From an uncultured Clostridia bacterium (GTDB lineage Bacteria; Bacillota; Clostridia; Oscillospirales; Ruminococcaceae), in NCBI GenBank assembly GCA_947089135.1, contig CAMUJF010000001.1, positions 186,001-250,000 of the forward strand: DNA of 64,000 nucleotides. The letters are read 5' to 3'. A program made the position numbers and the translations under genes. The notes beneath the pieces were generated by a model. The model did not search any database and had not been told where the DNA came from. It was given only the letters and a program-made list of their open reading frames with translations. Below are positions 1 to 7,643 of the stretch, in pieces. Position 1 is the first letter of the stretch. Every line of letters starts with the position of its first letter.

Positions 1-175
1 CCACGTTTACCCAGTCCTTGGCAAAAACGCAGAATATCAGCGCAAAAATAAACAGCAGGAAAAACAAATTCCTTTTGTCCACGATAAAGGACGCAAGCTT
101 ATACATAAAGCTTTCGTTTTCGCAGCTTTCGCATTCAGCTGCGGCGCCGTTTTTGAGATCGATGCTTTCCGTCAA
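1..175 (-). CDS. RND/MMPL-type membrane transporter, N-terminal fragment
   Basis: The gene runs off the left edge; only about 58 N-terminal residues are visible. They contain a polar, acidic leader with two Cys residues, then a basic stretch (YKLASFIVDKRN), then a strongly hydrophobic helix (FFLLFIFALIFCVFA) ending in KDWVNV. This matches the way MMPL/RND exporters enter their first membrane segment, but so short a piece cannot prove it. Start: TTG at 175-173, because GGAG lies 9 bases upstream; there is no ATG in a better position. It is divergent from the TetR gene at 358, the usual arrangement of a drug or lipid exporter and its repressor. Any other membrane protein with one early helix is possible. 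Confidence 0.5.
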   Translation of the reverse strand, partial: MTESIDLKNGAAAECESCENESFMYKLASFIVDKRNLFFLLFIFALIFCVFAKDWVNV

Positions 176-259
176 GATGATCTTCTCCTTTCGTTTTTTT
201 AACAGTATTGTTATTGTAGACCATATCAAATCAATTTTCAATATACAAAACCTCTCTGC

Positions 260-277
260 TGTATAAAATGTTATACA
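260..277. promoter_or_regulatory. Palindromic operator candidate for the TetR regulator
   Basis: TGTATAA-AATG-TTATACA is a perfect 7-base inverted repeat with a 4-base spacer. It lies between the divergent transporter (start at 175) and the tetR gene (start at 358). A second, shorter dyad, GTAT-agaa-ATAC, lies at 291-302. TetR-family repressors bind such dyads in the shared intergenic region, so autorepression plus transporter control is the natural inference. Confidence 0.5.
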
Positions 278-310
278 AATTTGCAAAAGTGTATAGAAAT
301 ACGCGGCGTT

Positions 311-322
311 ATATGGTATAAT
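311..322 (+). promoter_or_regulatory. tetR promoter, -10 element
   Basis: A consensus TATAAT lies at 317-322, preceded by a TG two bases upstream of it, about 36 bases before the tetR start. No good -35 hexamer is seen at 16-18 bases; TATAGA at 292 would give a long 19-base spacer. The dyad at 291-302 would sit over the -35 region. Confidence 0.4.
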
Positions 323-357
323 GCTTATATGTAATTGTATGCAAAGGAGAGAAACCA

Positions 358-918
358 ATGCCGAACAGGGAGAGCACGCTTTCCATGAAAAAACAGTTTT
401 CCGAAGCCTTGAAAAAAAGACTTGCCTGTATGTCCTTTGATAAAATTACCGTTACCGAACTTTCGGAGGACTGCGGCGTGAACCGTCAGACCTTTTACTA
501 CCATTTCGAGGACATATTCGACCTCGCCAACTGGTGCTTCCGAAACGAAGCGGAAACCGTTCTCGGCTTTGACGAGGAGCCATTTGACTGGAAAAAAAGC
601 GTACGTTCGCTGATAAGCTACATAGACAAAAATAACGATATGTGCACGTCCCTGCTTAATTCCATGGGACACCGCGCTCTGAAAAGGACGTTTTCCGACA
701 GCGCTGAAAGGCTTATCAGAAAGGTAATAGACGTATACGCTCCCGCCGATAAAAAAGCAGTCCCCGACGAGCTGCGGGAATTCAACATAATGTTTTATTC
801 CATGGCGGTAAGCGGACTCCTTGAAAAATATATTCTGAAAGAACTGAACATATCCTCCGAAAAGCTGATATACTACATCGAGGGTATCATAACGAAGAAC
901 GCGGAAGCCGCGGTGTAA
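358..918 (+). CDS. TetR/AcrR family transcriptional regulator
   Basis: 186 residues. The N-terminal third carries a TetR-type helix-turn-helix at about residues 28-57 (ITVTELSEDCGV then NRQTFYYHFEDIFDL), the most conserved signature of the family. The rest is a helical ligand-binding and dimerisation domain without recognisable ligand residues; its style resembles the DhaS-like C-terminal group. The ATG at 358 has AAAGGAGAG upstream. The divergent transporter at 175 is the likely target, through the palindrome at 260-277. A strong terminator follows 20 bases after the stop, so the gene appears to be transcribed alone. Confidence 0.85.
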   Translation: MPNRESTLSMKKQFSEALKKRLACMSFDKITVTELSEDCGVNRQTFYYHFEDIFDLANWCFRNEAETVLGFDEEPFDWKKSVRSLISYIDKNNDMCTSLLNSMGHRALKRTFSDSAERLIRKVIDVYAPADKKAVPDELREFNIMFYSMAVSGLLEKYILKELNISSEKLIYYIEGIITKNAEAAV

Positions 919-938
919 ATATTAACGGTAAATACAAT

Positions 939-990
939 CGGCAGTCCGGGTATCTCCTTGCTCCCGGACTGCCGCATTTTTGATTTTTTA
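939..990 (+). terminator. Rho-independent terminator after tetR
   Basis: A 12-base perfect stem (CGGCAGTCCGGG at 939-950 with its complement at 963-974) and a 12-base loop are followed by a T-rich run (catttttgatttttta). The T tract runs into the 3' end of the convergent spoVAE gene. On the minus strand the T tract is poor, so it mainly serves tetR. Confidence 0.9.
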
Positions 991-1347
991 TTTTTCCTTG
1001 GGTTTGAAAATAAACGCCGCAAGAAGCCCGAACAAAATAGCCGCGGTTATTCCTCCCGCCGCGCCCGTAAGACCTCCCGTCAGCACGCCGATAAAGCCCC
1101 GCTCGTCAACCGCCTGCTTTACGCCCTCCACAAGAATGTTACCGAAGCCCGTGAGCGGAACAGCCGCTCCCGCGCCCGCGAAATCGACAAGAGGCTTGTA
1201 CCAGCCCAGCGCGCCGAGAATAACTCCCGCCACTACGTAGGATACCAGTATCCTTGCGGGAGTAAGCTTTGTGTAGTCGATAAGGGTCTGTCCCACGGCG
1301 CACAGAAGTCCGCCGATAATGAACGCCCAGAGATAATCCATAAACAT
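988..1347 (-). CDS. spoVAE: Stage V sporulation protein AE (SpoVAEb-type)
   Basis: 119 residues, the usual size of the short SpoVAE/SpoVAC-family membrane proteins. It is almost wholly hydrophobic, with about four helices and the recognisable opening MDYLWAFIIGGLLCAVGQ and a TKLTPARILVSYV segment. These proteins form part of the channel that moves calcium dipicolinate into the forespore and out at germination. Start: ATG 1347-1345 with AAGGAGAA upstream; the reading frame stays open further but that part lies within spoVAD. It sits 20 bases downstream of spoVAD and is surely co-transcribed. SpoVAC, normally first in this operon, is not adjacent. Confidence 0.9.
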   Translation of the reverse strand: MFMDYLWAFIIGGLLCAVGQTLIDYTKLTPARILVSYVVAGVILGALGWYKPLVDFAGAGAAVPLTGFGNILVEGVKQAVDERGFIGVLTGGLTGAAGGITAAILFGLLAAFIFKPKEK

Positions 1348-1367
1348 TGTCTGTTCTCCTTTCCGTA

Positions 1368-2396
1368 TTAATTTCCGCTCATACGGCTTTCCGCCGAAAT
1401 AAAGACCGCGTGGGACACCGAGGGTATGCTTTCTCCCTGCTGTGAAGCGGTTGTGGACATCAGCGCTCCCGTGGCGCAGAAAAGTATGTTTTTCATTTCT
1501 CCCGCTCTTATCTTCGGCAGGAAATATCCGCACAGCACCGATGCCGAACAGCCGCAGCCCGAACCTCCCGCGTGAACGTCCTGAGTTTCGGGATCGAACA
1601 TCATAACGCCGCAGTCGCGGTGGCATTTTGAAATATCTATGCCGTCTCCCCGCAGCAGCTCTACAAGCAGCTTGCTTCCCACCGTACCCAGATCGCCTGT
1701 TATGATCGCGTCAAAATCCGAGGGCTCCATTGCGGTATCCTGCAAAAATGTCTTTATGACGTACGCCGCAGCGGGAGCCATTGCCGCTCCCATATTGTTT
1801 GCGTCGGAAACGCCTAAGTCTACGATCTTGCCGATGGTGACAGCACGTATGAAAGGGGATACAGTCTTGGCGGACACCACAACCGCTCCCGAAGCCGTAC
1901 AGGTCCACTGCGCCGTAGGCGTGCGGACGGCTCCGTATGAAAGGGGAAACCGAAACTGTCTTTCCGCCGTACAGAAATGAGAGGAGGTAACGGCGGCGAC
2001 GTTTCCGCCGGCTCCGCAGTCGGTAAGCAGGGAGGCAAGCAGAAGTCCCTCCGACATTGTGGAGCAGGCTCCGTATATGCCCAGAAAGGGAATGTTAAGA
2101 TCCCTCAGACCGTATGTGGAGGTTATGCACTGGTTCAGCAGGTCTCCCGCAAACATATAGTCTATGTCGTCGGGAACAAGTCCGCCCTTTGATATGGCGC
2201 GGAGCACGGTTCGCTTCATAAGCTCGCTTTCGCCCTGCTCCCAGGTTTTCTGACCGAAATAGGCGTCTGCGGACACCTCGTCGAAAAGCGTACCGAGAGG
2301 ACCGTCCCCCTCTTTTTTTCCGACCGTTGAGGAAAAGCTGTGTATTGTGGGGGGATTTTCCATAATAAAGGTATTGCGGGTGATTTTTTTCGCCAT
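1368..2396 (-). CDS. spoVAD: Stage V sporulation protein AD
   Basis: 342 residues with a thiolase/ketoacyl-synthase fold, as in SpoVAD, which binds dipicolinic acid on the spore inner membrane. Recognisable features: the N-terminal segment around NPPTIHSFSSTVGKKEG, the IYGACSTMSEGL segment at the position of the KAS active-site Cys, the FRFPLSYGAVRTPTAQWT stretch, and the C-terminal HAGGSGCGCSASVL. Start: ATG 2396-2394, chosen because AAGGAGCGG precedes it; an ATG seven codons upstream lies before that site. It precedes spoVAE in one unit. SpoVA operons are normally transcribed late in the forespore by sigma-G; no clear sigma-G promoter could be read upstream. Confidence 0.95.
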   Translation of the reverse strand: MAKKITRNTFIMENPPTIHSFSSTVGKKEGDGPLGTLFDEVSADAYFGQKTWEQGESELMKRTVLRAISKGGLVPDDIDYMFAGDLLNQCITSTYGLRDLNIPFLGIYGACSTMSEGLLLASLLTDCGAGGNVAAVTSSHFCTAERQFRFPLSYGAVRTPTAQWTCTASGAVVVSAKTVSPFIRAVTIGKIVDLGVSDANNMGAAMAPAAAYVIKTFLQDTAMEPSDFDAIITGDLGTVGSKLLVELLRGDGIDISKCHRDCGVMMFDPETQDVHAGGSGCGCSASVLCGYFLPKIRAGEMKNILFCATGALMSTTASQQGESIPSVSHAVFISAESRMSGN

Positions 2397-2544
2397 AGCA
2401 ACCGCTCCTTTCCGCATAGTTTACGCTTTGCGTTTGAAATATTTTTCCCGAAATACAGCGCGATATGCGGAGAAACTGAAATAAATTGAATCCCGCTCAA
2501 ACCAAAGCCTTAAAACCCGCATTTCGCCAAAAACGCTGCAAGTG

Positions 2545-2573
2545 TTGACATTTTATATAAAATAGTATATTAT
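2545..2573 (+). promoter_or_regulatory. Sigma-A promoter of the zinc-ribbon membrane protein gene
   Basis: TTGACA (2545-2550), a 17-base spacer and TATTAT (2568-2573), about 33 bases upstream of the start at 2606. Near consensus. Confidence 0.8.
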
Positions 2574-2605
2574 GTAAGATAATAACATTATTGGGGGAAT
2601 TAACA

Positions 2606-3043
2606 ATGAGCAATAAATTTTTATCGGCAGTATTCAAGGTAGTAGGTATAATTTACGCGATTTTGGCAGGCGGCATAGCTTTGCTTATGCTGGTCTTTTC
2701 TTTCGGCGATCCTTATGAAACGGGCATTGGAATTTTTACGTTCCTGCTCTATGCCTCGGTAGCGTTTGTGGCGCTTACCATGTTCTGGGGATTTTCAAAC
2801 GTCCTTTCCGACCTTGACGATACGAGAGAAACAAACCGTATGCTTCTCGAGCAGAACAGAAAAATACTCCGCGCGCTGAAAGCTCTCGGAGCTCCCGACT
2901 GCGATGAAAGCCCCTCCGGATACAGCCTTTCCGAGATATCCTCCGGTATATCCGAAAATGCCGAAGCATGGGAATGTCCTCATTGCGGTCAGAAAAACCC
3001 GCGTTCCCAAAGAAACTGCAAGGACTGCGGCTATCAGAGGTAA
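2606..3043 (+). CDS. Membrane protein with C-terminal zinc ribbon
   Basis: 145 residues. Two transmembrane helices occupy about residues 8-35 and 40-62, followed by a charged helical, probably coiled-coil stretch (DLDDTRETNRMLLEQNRKI). The C-terminal zinc ribbon has two CxxC knuckles (ECPHCGQ and NCKDCGY). The start is the ATG at 2606, since GGGGGAA lies 6-10 bases before it; an in-frame TTG at 2591 overlaps that site. No specific family was recognised; such small ribbon proteins are common in Firmicutes and may act in protein contacts rather than catalysis. It has its own strong promoter. Confidence 0.75.
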   Translation: MSNKFLSAVFKVVGIIYAILAGGIALLMLVFSFGDPYETGIGIFTFLLYASVAFVALTMFWGFSNVLSDLDDTRETNRMLLEQNRKILRALKALGAPDCDESPSGYSLSEISSGISENAEAWECPHCGQKNPRSQRNCKDCGYQR

Positions 3044-3122
3044 GCTGTACATATGCGGCGATTTTGTATATCGGCATATAAATGTATAAAAATTCAAAAT
3101 ATGAAAAATTAACGCTACTCTG

Positions 3123-3151
3123 TTGACATCGGAGAAAAAAAGGTGTATTAT
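3123..3151 (+). promoter_or_regulatory. Sigma-A promoter of the NodB deacetylase gene
   Basis: TTGACA (3123-3128), a 17-base spacer and TATTAT (3146-3151). It leaves a leader of about 90 bases before the start at 3251. Confidence 0.8.
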
Positions 3152-3250
3152 AATAAGGTATAAGTATTTCTTAATGTCGCTTCTGTTAAGCCTTCCGCCG
3201 CAGAGAAGGAAGCGAGACCGAGTTTCTGCGGAGAATGGACAGGAACCAAT

Positions 3251-4315
3251 ATGTATTTCGGCAGCGTTAAATTTTTTAAACACCTTATCTATACGGTATT
3301 TTTTACATGGATCGCCGCGGCTACGTTTCTTGCTGTTTTTTTCGGCTTTAAGTACTTTTCCGAAAAGAAAAATGCCGAAGCCGTTGCGGCAAGCAGCTTT
3401 CCCGGTGATATCGTTATCCCTGAGGGGACAAGCATTGAACGCCTTTTTTTGGTAATGGCTTCAAACGGCTATTCTATTTCTGAAATGCTGGACGTTATCG
3501 AAAGCGGCGATAAAAACGTTTTTATCGACTACGTAAAGGACTACATCGCCGAGAACCCGGACGCGTTCAGCGAAGCCGACGACGATTCAAGCGATTCGGG
3601 CGCGGTTCCCGTTTCGGGCAGCGAGCCCTATATGAAGCTTTATCCCGAGCTTTACGCAGAGAACCCTCCCGCTTCCTTTAAAGAGGACAGCGGCACGGTC
3701 TATCTTACCTTTGACGACGGTCCCTCGGACAGAACTTCCGATATACTGGAAATTCTCGATAGGTACGATATAAAAGCTACGTTCTTTGTGTGCGGCGGAG
3801 AGGACGAAAAATCACAGCAGCTTATGAGAGATATCGTGAATGCGGGGCATACTATCGGCATACATTCAATATCCCACGATTACGAGAAGATATACTCAAG
3901 CGTTGAAAGCTATCTGGACGATTTCAACGAGACATATATGTGCGTTTACAACGCTACGGGAGTCAAGCCGCAGATATTCAGGTTTCCGGGCGGCTCCATA
4001 AACAACTACAACAGATTTACCTATATGCAGATAATCGCCGAAATGACAAGGCGCGGCTTCGTTTACTACGACTGGAACGTCAGCGGCGAGGACGCGGTTC
4101 ACGGCGCGAACTGGACAAGCATCTACAACAACATAATGTCCGGTATCCGGAGCAATACCGCAGACAGGGCGATAGTGCTGCTGCATGACAGCCAGAGCAA
4201 GGAAAACACGGTTTTGGTTTTGGAGGATATTATAGACAGACTTCTTGAGGACGGCTATAAGTTCGACAAGCTTGACAACACTGTAAACCCTGCGACCTTT
4301 ACATACAGAGACTGA
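3251..4315 (+). CDS. Membrane-anchored NodB-type polysaccharide deacetylase
   Basis: 354 residues: one N-terminal membrane anchor (about 11-33), a linker, then a NodB domain from about residue 148. The catalytic motifs are all present: TFDDGPS (153-159, base Asp and metal Asp), HSISH (205-209, metal His pair), RFPGGS (244-249), DW (274-275) and LLHDS with the catalytic His at 312. Such enzymes remove acetyl groups from peptidoglycan or other wall glycans outside the membrane. The leader (3160-3250) contains a 7-base inverted repeat, CCGCAGA at 3198 and TCTGCGG at 3225, which may fold in the RNA. The ribosome site is weak (AGGA). The next genes are a bactofilin and a membrane protein, suggesting a role in cell shape or envelope. 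Confidence 0.9.
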   Translation: MYFGSVKFFKHLIYTVFFTWIAAATFLAVFFGFKYFSEKKNAEAVAASSFPGDIVIPEGTSIERLFLVMASNGYSISEMLDVIESGDKNVFIDYVKDYIAENPDAFSEADDDSSDSGAVPVSGSEPYMKLYPELYAENPPASFKEDSGTVYLTFDDGPSDRTSDILEILDRYDIKATFFVCGGEDEKSQQLMRDIVNAGHTIGIHSISHDYEKIYSSVESYLDDFNETYMCVYNATGVKPQIFRFPGGSINNYNRFTYMQIIAEMTRRGFVYYDWNVSGEDAVHGANWTSIYNNIMSGIRSNTADRAIVLLHDSQSKENTVLVLEDIIDRLLEDGYKFDKLDNTVNPATFTYRD

Positions 4316-4427
4316 ATCCCGCCGTATCGGGACGGAAAACGCAGACTGTACAGATCGAAAAGCTTTTCCCCGACGGGATCAAAATATACATAAATGTGTA
4401 CGAAACTACGGATAAGGAGTATTGGAA

Positions 4428-5480
4428 ATGAGTCTGAAGGATAATTTTAATCAGGCGGTCAAGGAGATCCTCAAAAAGGACGGTCTTGTGGGAGACGACC
4501 TTTCAAAGGAATCGAAAAAAAGATCCGAGCTGGATAAATATATCGACCCTCCGAGAAAAGCGGAGCAGCCCTATGCCGCCAACAAGCCTTACGGCGAGAC
4601 CCAGGATATTATGGCCGATCCGTCGGTATCCGCCCCCGCTGACAGATTTGCGGAGCAGGACGGTTTTGCGGCTTCAAACAGATTTGCGGAGGAACAGCCC
4701 TCCGAAACGTTCGGGGAATCCCTTCGGAACGATCCCGAACCCGCTCAGACCGCGGAGCCTAGCTACAGCGACAATCCGTATGTGAAAAACGCTCAGGCGG
4801 CTGCCGACTTCGGCGCGAGACCCTCTCAGCCGTTTGCTCCCGATCCTTTCGGAATGGGCGCTCAGGCTCAGACCCCCCGCAGCTATACGGAACCTCAGAA
4901 TCTTTACGGCAGCGGTACCCAGAACTACGGCGGAGGAACTCCTCCTACGCCTCCGAGAGTTCCCAATAATCCTCCTCCCCGCTTCGGCGGCGGAAACGAC
5001 ACGCCCTACTACGAGACCGAGGAGACTACGATAATTTCCAGAAATACCATTATCGACGGAAATATCCGCTCCTTTGCAAACATAAACATCGACGGAAGCG
5101 TAAAGGGCGACGTAAGGATCACCAAGGATATAAACGTTACGGGAAAAGTCGTTGGCGATATAGAATGCAACAACTCTGTGATGTCTGGCGCATCCATGCA
5201 GGGCAATATCGCCTCAAAGGGTCAGGTACAGCTTGACCGCGACAGTATACTGCTGGGTGATATTTCCGCTCAGTATCTGGATATGAACGGCAAGATAAAA
5301 GGCAACATCGATATTGGCGGTAAGGCGGAATTCAAGACGGACGCGGTAATACTCGGCAATATCACAGCGTCCACGATAACGGTTCTGGACGGCGCGACTA
5401 TCCAGGGTTACGTTAACACCACTTTCCTCCAGGAAAGCACGGCTAACATCTTCCCCGAAACTATTGCCGTAACAGAATGA
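4428..5480 (+). CDS. Bactofilin (polymer-forming cytoskeletal protein) with long disordered N-terminus
   Basis: 350 residues. The C-terminal part (about 202-332) is a regular right-handed beta-helix repeat with evenly spaced G-D/G-N turns (IDGSVKGDV, VTGKVVGDIE, MNGKIKGNI), the hallmark of the bactofilin fold. About 200 residues of Pro-, Gln-, Ala- and Gly-rich, probably disordered sequence precede it, far longer than the short tails typical of the family. Bactofilins polymerise without nucleotide and often recruit wall enzymes. Start: ATG 4428 with AAGGAG at a good distance; an in-frame TTG at 4422 is closer to it. It sits 112 bases after the NodB deacetylase. Confidence 0.85.
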   Translation: MSLKDNFNQAVKEILKKDGLVGDDLSKESKKRSELDKYIDPPRKAEQPYAANKPYGETQDIMADPSVSAPADRFAEQDGFAASNRFAEEQPSETFGESLRNDPEPAQTAEPSYSDNPYVKNAQAAADFGARPSQPFAPDPFGMGAQAQTPRSYTEPQNLYGSGTQNYGGGTPPTPPRVPNNPPPRFGGGNDTPYYETEETTIISRNTIIDGNIRSFANINIDGSVKGDVRITKDINVTGKVVGDIECNNSVMSGASMQGNIASKGQVQLDRDSILLGDISAQYLDMNGKIKGNIDIGGKAEFKTDAVILGNITASTITVLDGATIQGYVNTTFLQESTANIFPETIAVTE

Positions 5481-5591
5481 TCAAACGAAGTCAGATACGG
5501 GACAGGGGTGCGGACTGTTGCGGGAGCGTTTCCTTATTGAAGTCCGTCCCTTGTCTCTAACATTATCTCCGATAGGAAAGGACTGAGCAGA

Positions 5592-6716
5592 ATGCCTACG
5601 AATGAAAACGATTTTATGGACGACGGATTCCTTTCGGAGGGAAACGGCACGGACGGAAACAGCGGGTACGTACCCAGATTTGAAAGAGACCTGAAAAAAG
5701 CCGGCGGAGACCTGTCGGCGCTCGCAAAGGAAAAAGCAGGGGACGGCAAGGAGTCGGACAGCATTGATATGGAGATAGACGTTTCTTCCTTGAAAAATGA
5801 AGCGTATCAAAACGACTCTTTCGGTTCTTCGGACGTTATCGGCGAGTTTGAGATAGAGGCGGAAAACCTGCCGTCAGCAGACGAGAAGCCTGCCGCTGCT
5901 GAAGCGGATATCGACTTTATCTACGGCGAGGACGAAAACTATGACTATACGGGAAAGCTGGAAGATATCTCCGCAGACAGCATTGCGCTTGACAGTATTG
6001 ACGTAAAGATAGAGGATATGCGCACCGATAAAAGCTCCATAATAAGCTCGCTGAAAAATCAGATACAGGCTGACGACCTTGCAATGTCGGTTGCGGATCG
6101 CCCAAAAATTGACGAGATGTCGGACGAGTATTTCCCTTCGCAGAGAAAAAGCTCCGATATAATGGCAAAGGATCAGCTTGACAAGGACGAAAAGGAGCTT
6201 ATCAAAAACCGTCTCAAAACCGAGCTGGAGAAAAAGTCAGAGGGCTATGACAAGAAAAAAAGCCTTGCGATGTACAAGAAGCTTATGGACGAGCAGAAAG
6301 CCAAATCGGCAAAGCGCGGATTTATCATGCTGCTTACAGCTGCTGCTACCGGACTTATTTCTGCGTTTCTGATATATCTTGCAAAACCCAATGCAAGCGG
6401 ACAGCACCCGCTGATGGATTATCTTCCTGCGGGAGCAATAGTTTTTTCGCTGTTCATGATACTGAAGTCAAAGTTTGCAAAGATAATGTCCACGCTTTAT
6501 TTTGTTGCGTGTACGGTTCTGCTCATATATCCCGGTCTGATAGGATATGCTCTTGATCCTGAAAATCAGGATCTTGGCAGGGAATATGTGATAAATCTCG
6601 TTATATATGCAGCGGCTGTAGCAATGTGCACAATAACATTTATGCGGCTGTTTATGAACAAGGATATTGAGGAATACTACATATATAATCCCGACAAGGG
6701 CGGCCGCCGAAGATAA
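5592..6716 (+). CDS. Acidic protein with four C-terminal membrane helices, unknown function
   Basis: 374 residues. Residues 1-190 are strongly acidic, Ser/Asp/Glu-rich and probably disordered. Residues 190-240 are highly charged and helical (KDEKELIKNRLKTELEKKSE). Four membrane helices follow at about 243-264, 276-292, 300-319 and 332-354, and the protein ends in a basic tail (GGRRR). No enzyme motif or family was recognised. RBS ATAGGAAAGG precedes the ATG. It lies downstream of the bactofilin and ends at a strong terminator, so the two probably form one unit. The large acidic cytoplasmic arm could anchor a filament or partner protein, but that is inference. Confidence 0.7.
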   Translation: MPTNENDFMDDGFLSEGNGTDGNSGYVPRFERDLKKAGGDLSALAKEKAGDGKESDSIDMEIDVSSLKNEAYQNDSFGSSDVIGEFEIEAENLPSADEKPAAAEADIDFIYGEDENYDYTGKLEDISADSIALDSIDVKIEDMRTDKSSIISSLKNQIQADDLAMSVADRPKIDEMSDEYFPSQRKSSDIMAKDQLDKDEKELIKNRLKTELEKKSEGYDKKKSLAMYKKLMDEQKAKSAKRGFIMLLTAAATGLISAFLIYLAKPNASGQHPLMDYLPAGAIVFSLFMILKSKFAKIMSTLYFVACTVLLIYPGLIGYALDPENQDLGREYVINLVIYAAAVAMCTITFMRLFMNKDIEEYYIYNPDKGGRRR

Positions 6717-6743
6717 ACGGCAGCAGATAAAAAACAAAAGCTT

Positions 6744-6779
6744 CGGCAGGATATGCGCTCAGCGTATCCTGCCGTTTTT
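6744..6779. terminator. Terminator between the bactofilin locus and sod
   Basis: A 10-base perfect stem (CGGCAGGATA at 6744-6753 with its complement at 6765-6774) is followed by TTTTTG on the plus strand. It lies between two convergent genes. A displaced T-rich stretch exists on the other strand, so it may also stop sod transcripts. Confidence 0.9.
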
Positions 6780-6800
6780 GTGTTTATGGGGACTAATAAG

Positions 6801-7406
6801 TCATTCCGCGCTGTTCAGCATTTTTTCCGCGCGCTCCCAGTCGATAACGCTTTTTACCGCGGTAAGGTAATCGACACGGCGGTTCTGGCGGTCAAGGTAA
6901 TATGAGTGCTCCCAAACGTCGATATTGAAAATGGGAGCGTATTTGTCAAAATCGGGAGTATCCTGATTATGGGTGACTATTACGTCAAGCTTTCCGTCAT
7001 TATCGAGAACAAGCCAAACATAACCCGATCCTACAATTCCCAGACCCGATTCTATGATCTCGTTCCACATTTCCTTTTCGGAACCGAAGCTGTCGTTTAT
7101 AAGCTTCGTCATTTTTTCAGACGGTTCGGTATCGTCAGGTGTGAGCGATGCGAAATACAACTCGTGGTTGTAAACGCCTCCCGCATTTGTGCGGATATCG
7201 TCGTCTGACATTTTCGTCAGCGCCTCGAGGGAAACGTTATGCAGCATAGGACGTCTTTCGATAAGCGCGTTCAGCTTGTCAACATAATTTTTGTAGTGCT
7301 TATCATGGTGGAAATAAAGCGTATACTCGCTTATGTATGGGTTCAGCTCCTCAAGGTTATAGGACAGGGGTTCGTACTCAAAGGGATAAAAATTGTCGTA
7401 ATTCAT
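6801..7406 (-). CDS. sodA: Fe/Mn superoxide dismutase
   Basis: 201 residues, normal length. It converts superoxide to oxygen and hydrogen peroxide in the cytoplasm. By alignment of family motifs the metal ligands are His33 (in YFHHDKHY), His81 (in NAGGVYNHELYF), Asp163 and His167 (in DVWEHSYYLD). The usual second-shell pattern NAGGHxNH here reads NAGGVYNH, a mild divergence. Metal preference (Fe, Mn or cambialistic) cannot be told. The ATG at 7406 has GAAAGG upstream. It is a monocistronic gene convergent with the bactofilin locus; in an anaerobe it serves oxygen tolerance. Confidence 0.92.
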   Translation of the reverse strand: MNYDNFYPFEYEPLSYNLEELNPYISEYTLYFHHDKHYKNYVDKLNALIERRPMLHNVSLEALTKMSDDDIRTNAGGVYNHELYFASLTPDDTEPSEKMTKLINDSFGSEKEMWNEIIESGLGIVGSGYVWLVLDNDGKLDVIVTHNQDTPDFDKYAPIFNIDVWEHSYYLDRQNRRVDYLTAVKSVIDWERAEKMLNSAE

Positions 7407-7590
7407 TTTCAGCCGACCTTTCAGGAAAAGTTATCGGTTAATTTATATTCGTGATTTGATAAAATTATTCATTTTTACCGCGGCTGTTTTCATATGGTAC
7501 GGGAAAGCTTGTCGGGATTTTAAATTTATTTTTGTGTTGTACTTTTCTTTTGCTGTGTTTTAATTTATAAAACAGTTTTTCTCAAACCTC

Positions 7591-7621
7591 TTGACTTTAA
7601 CACCGTGTCATACTGTATAAT
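7591..7621 (+). promoter_or_regulatory. MerR-type promoter with 19-base spacer
   Basis: TTGACT (7591-7596) and TATAAT (7616-7621) are separated by 19 bases, two more than optimal. The dyad ACAC-c-GTGT (7600-7608) lies between them. Over-long spacers with a central dyad are the classic target of MerR activators, which untwist the promoter. The regulated gene is itself a MerR protein, so autoactivation on ligand binding is likely. Confidence 0.65.
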
Positions 7622-7643
7622 AACATTGAAAGGAGAGTGCGTC

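Noticed and set aside
18..266. Plus-strand open frame of 82 codons at the left edge
   Set aside because: It lies opposite the transporter N-terminus, which has a good ribosome site and a hydrophobic helix; the plus frame has neither.
2397..2590. Sigma-G promoter for spoVAD
   Set aside because: A GCATA near 2463-2467 on the minus strand has a poor -10 match at 18 bases; too weak to call.
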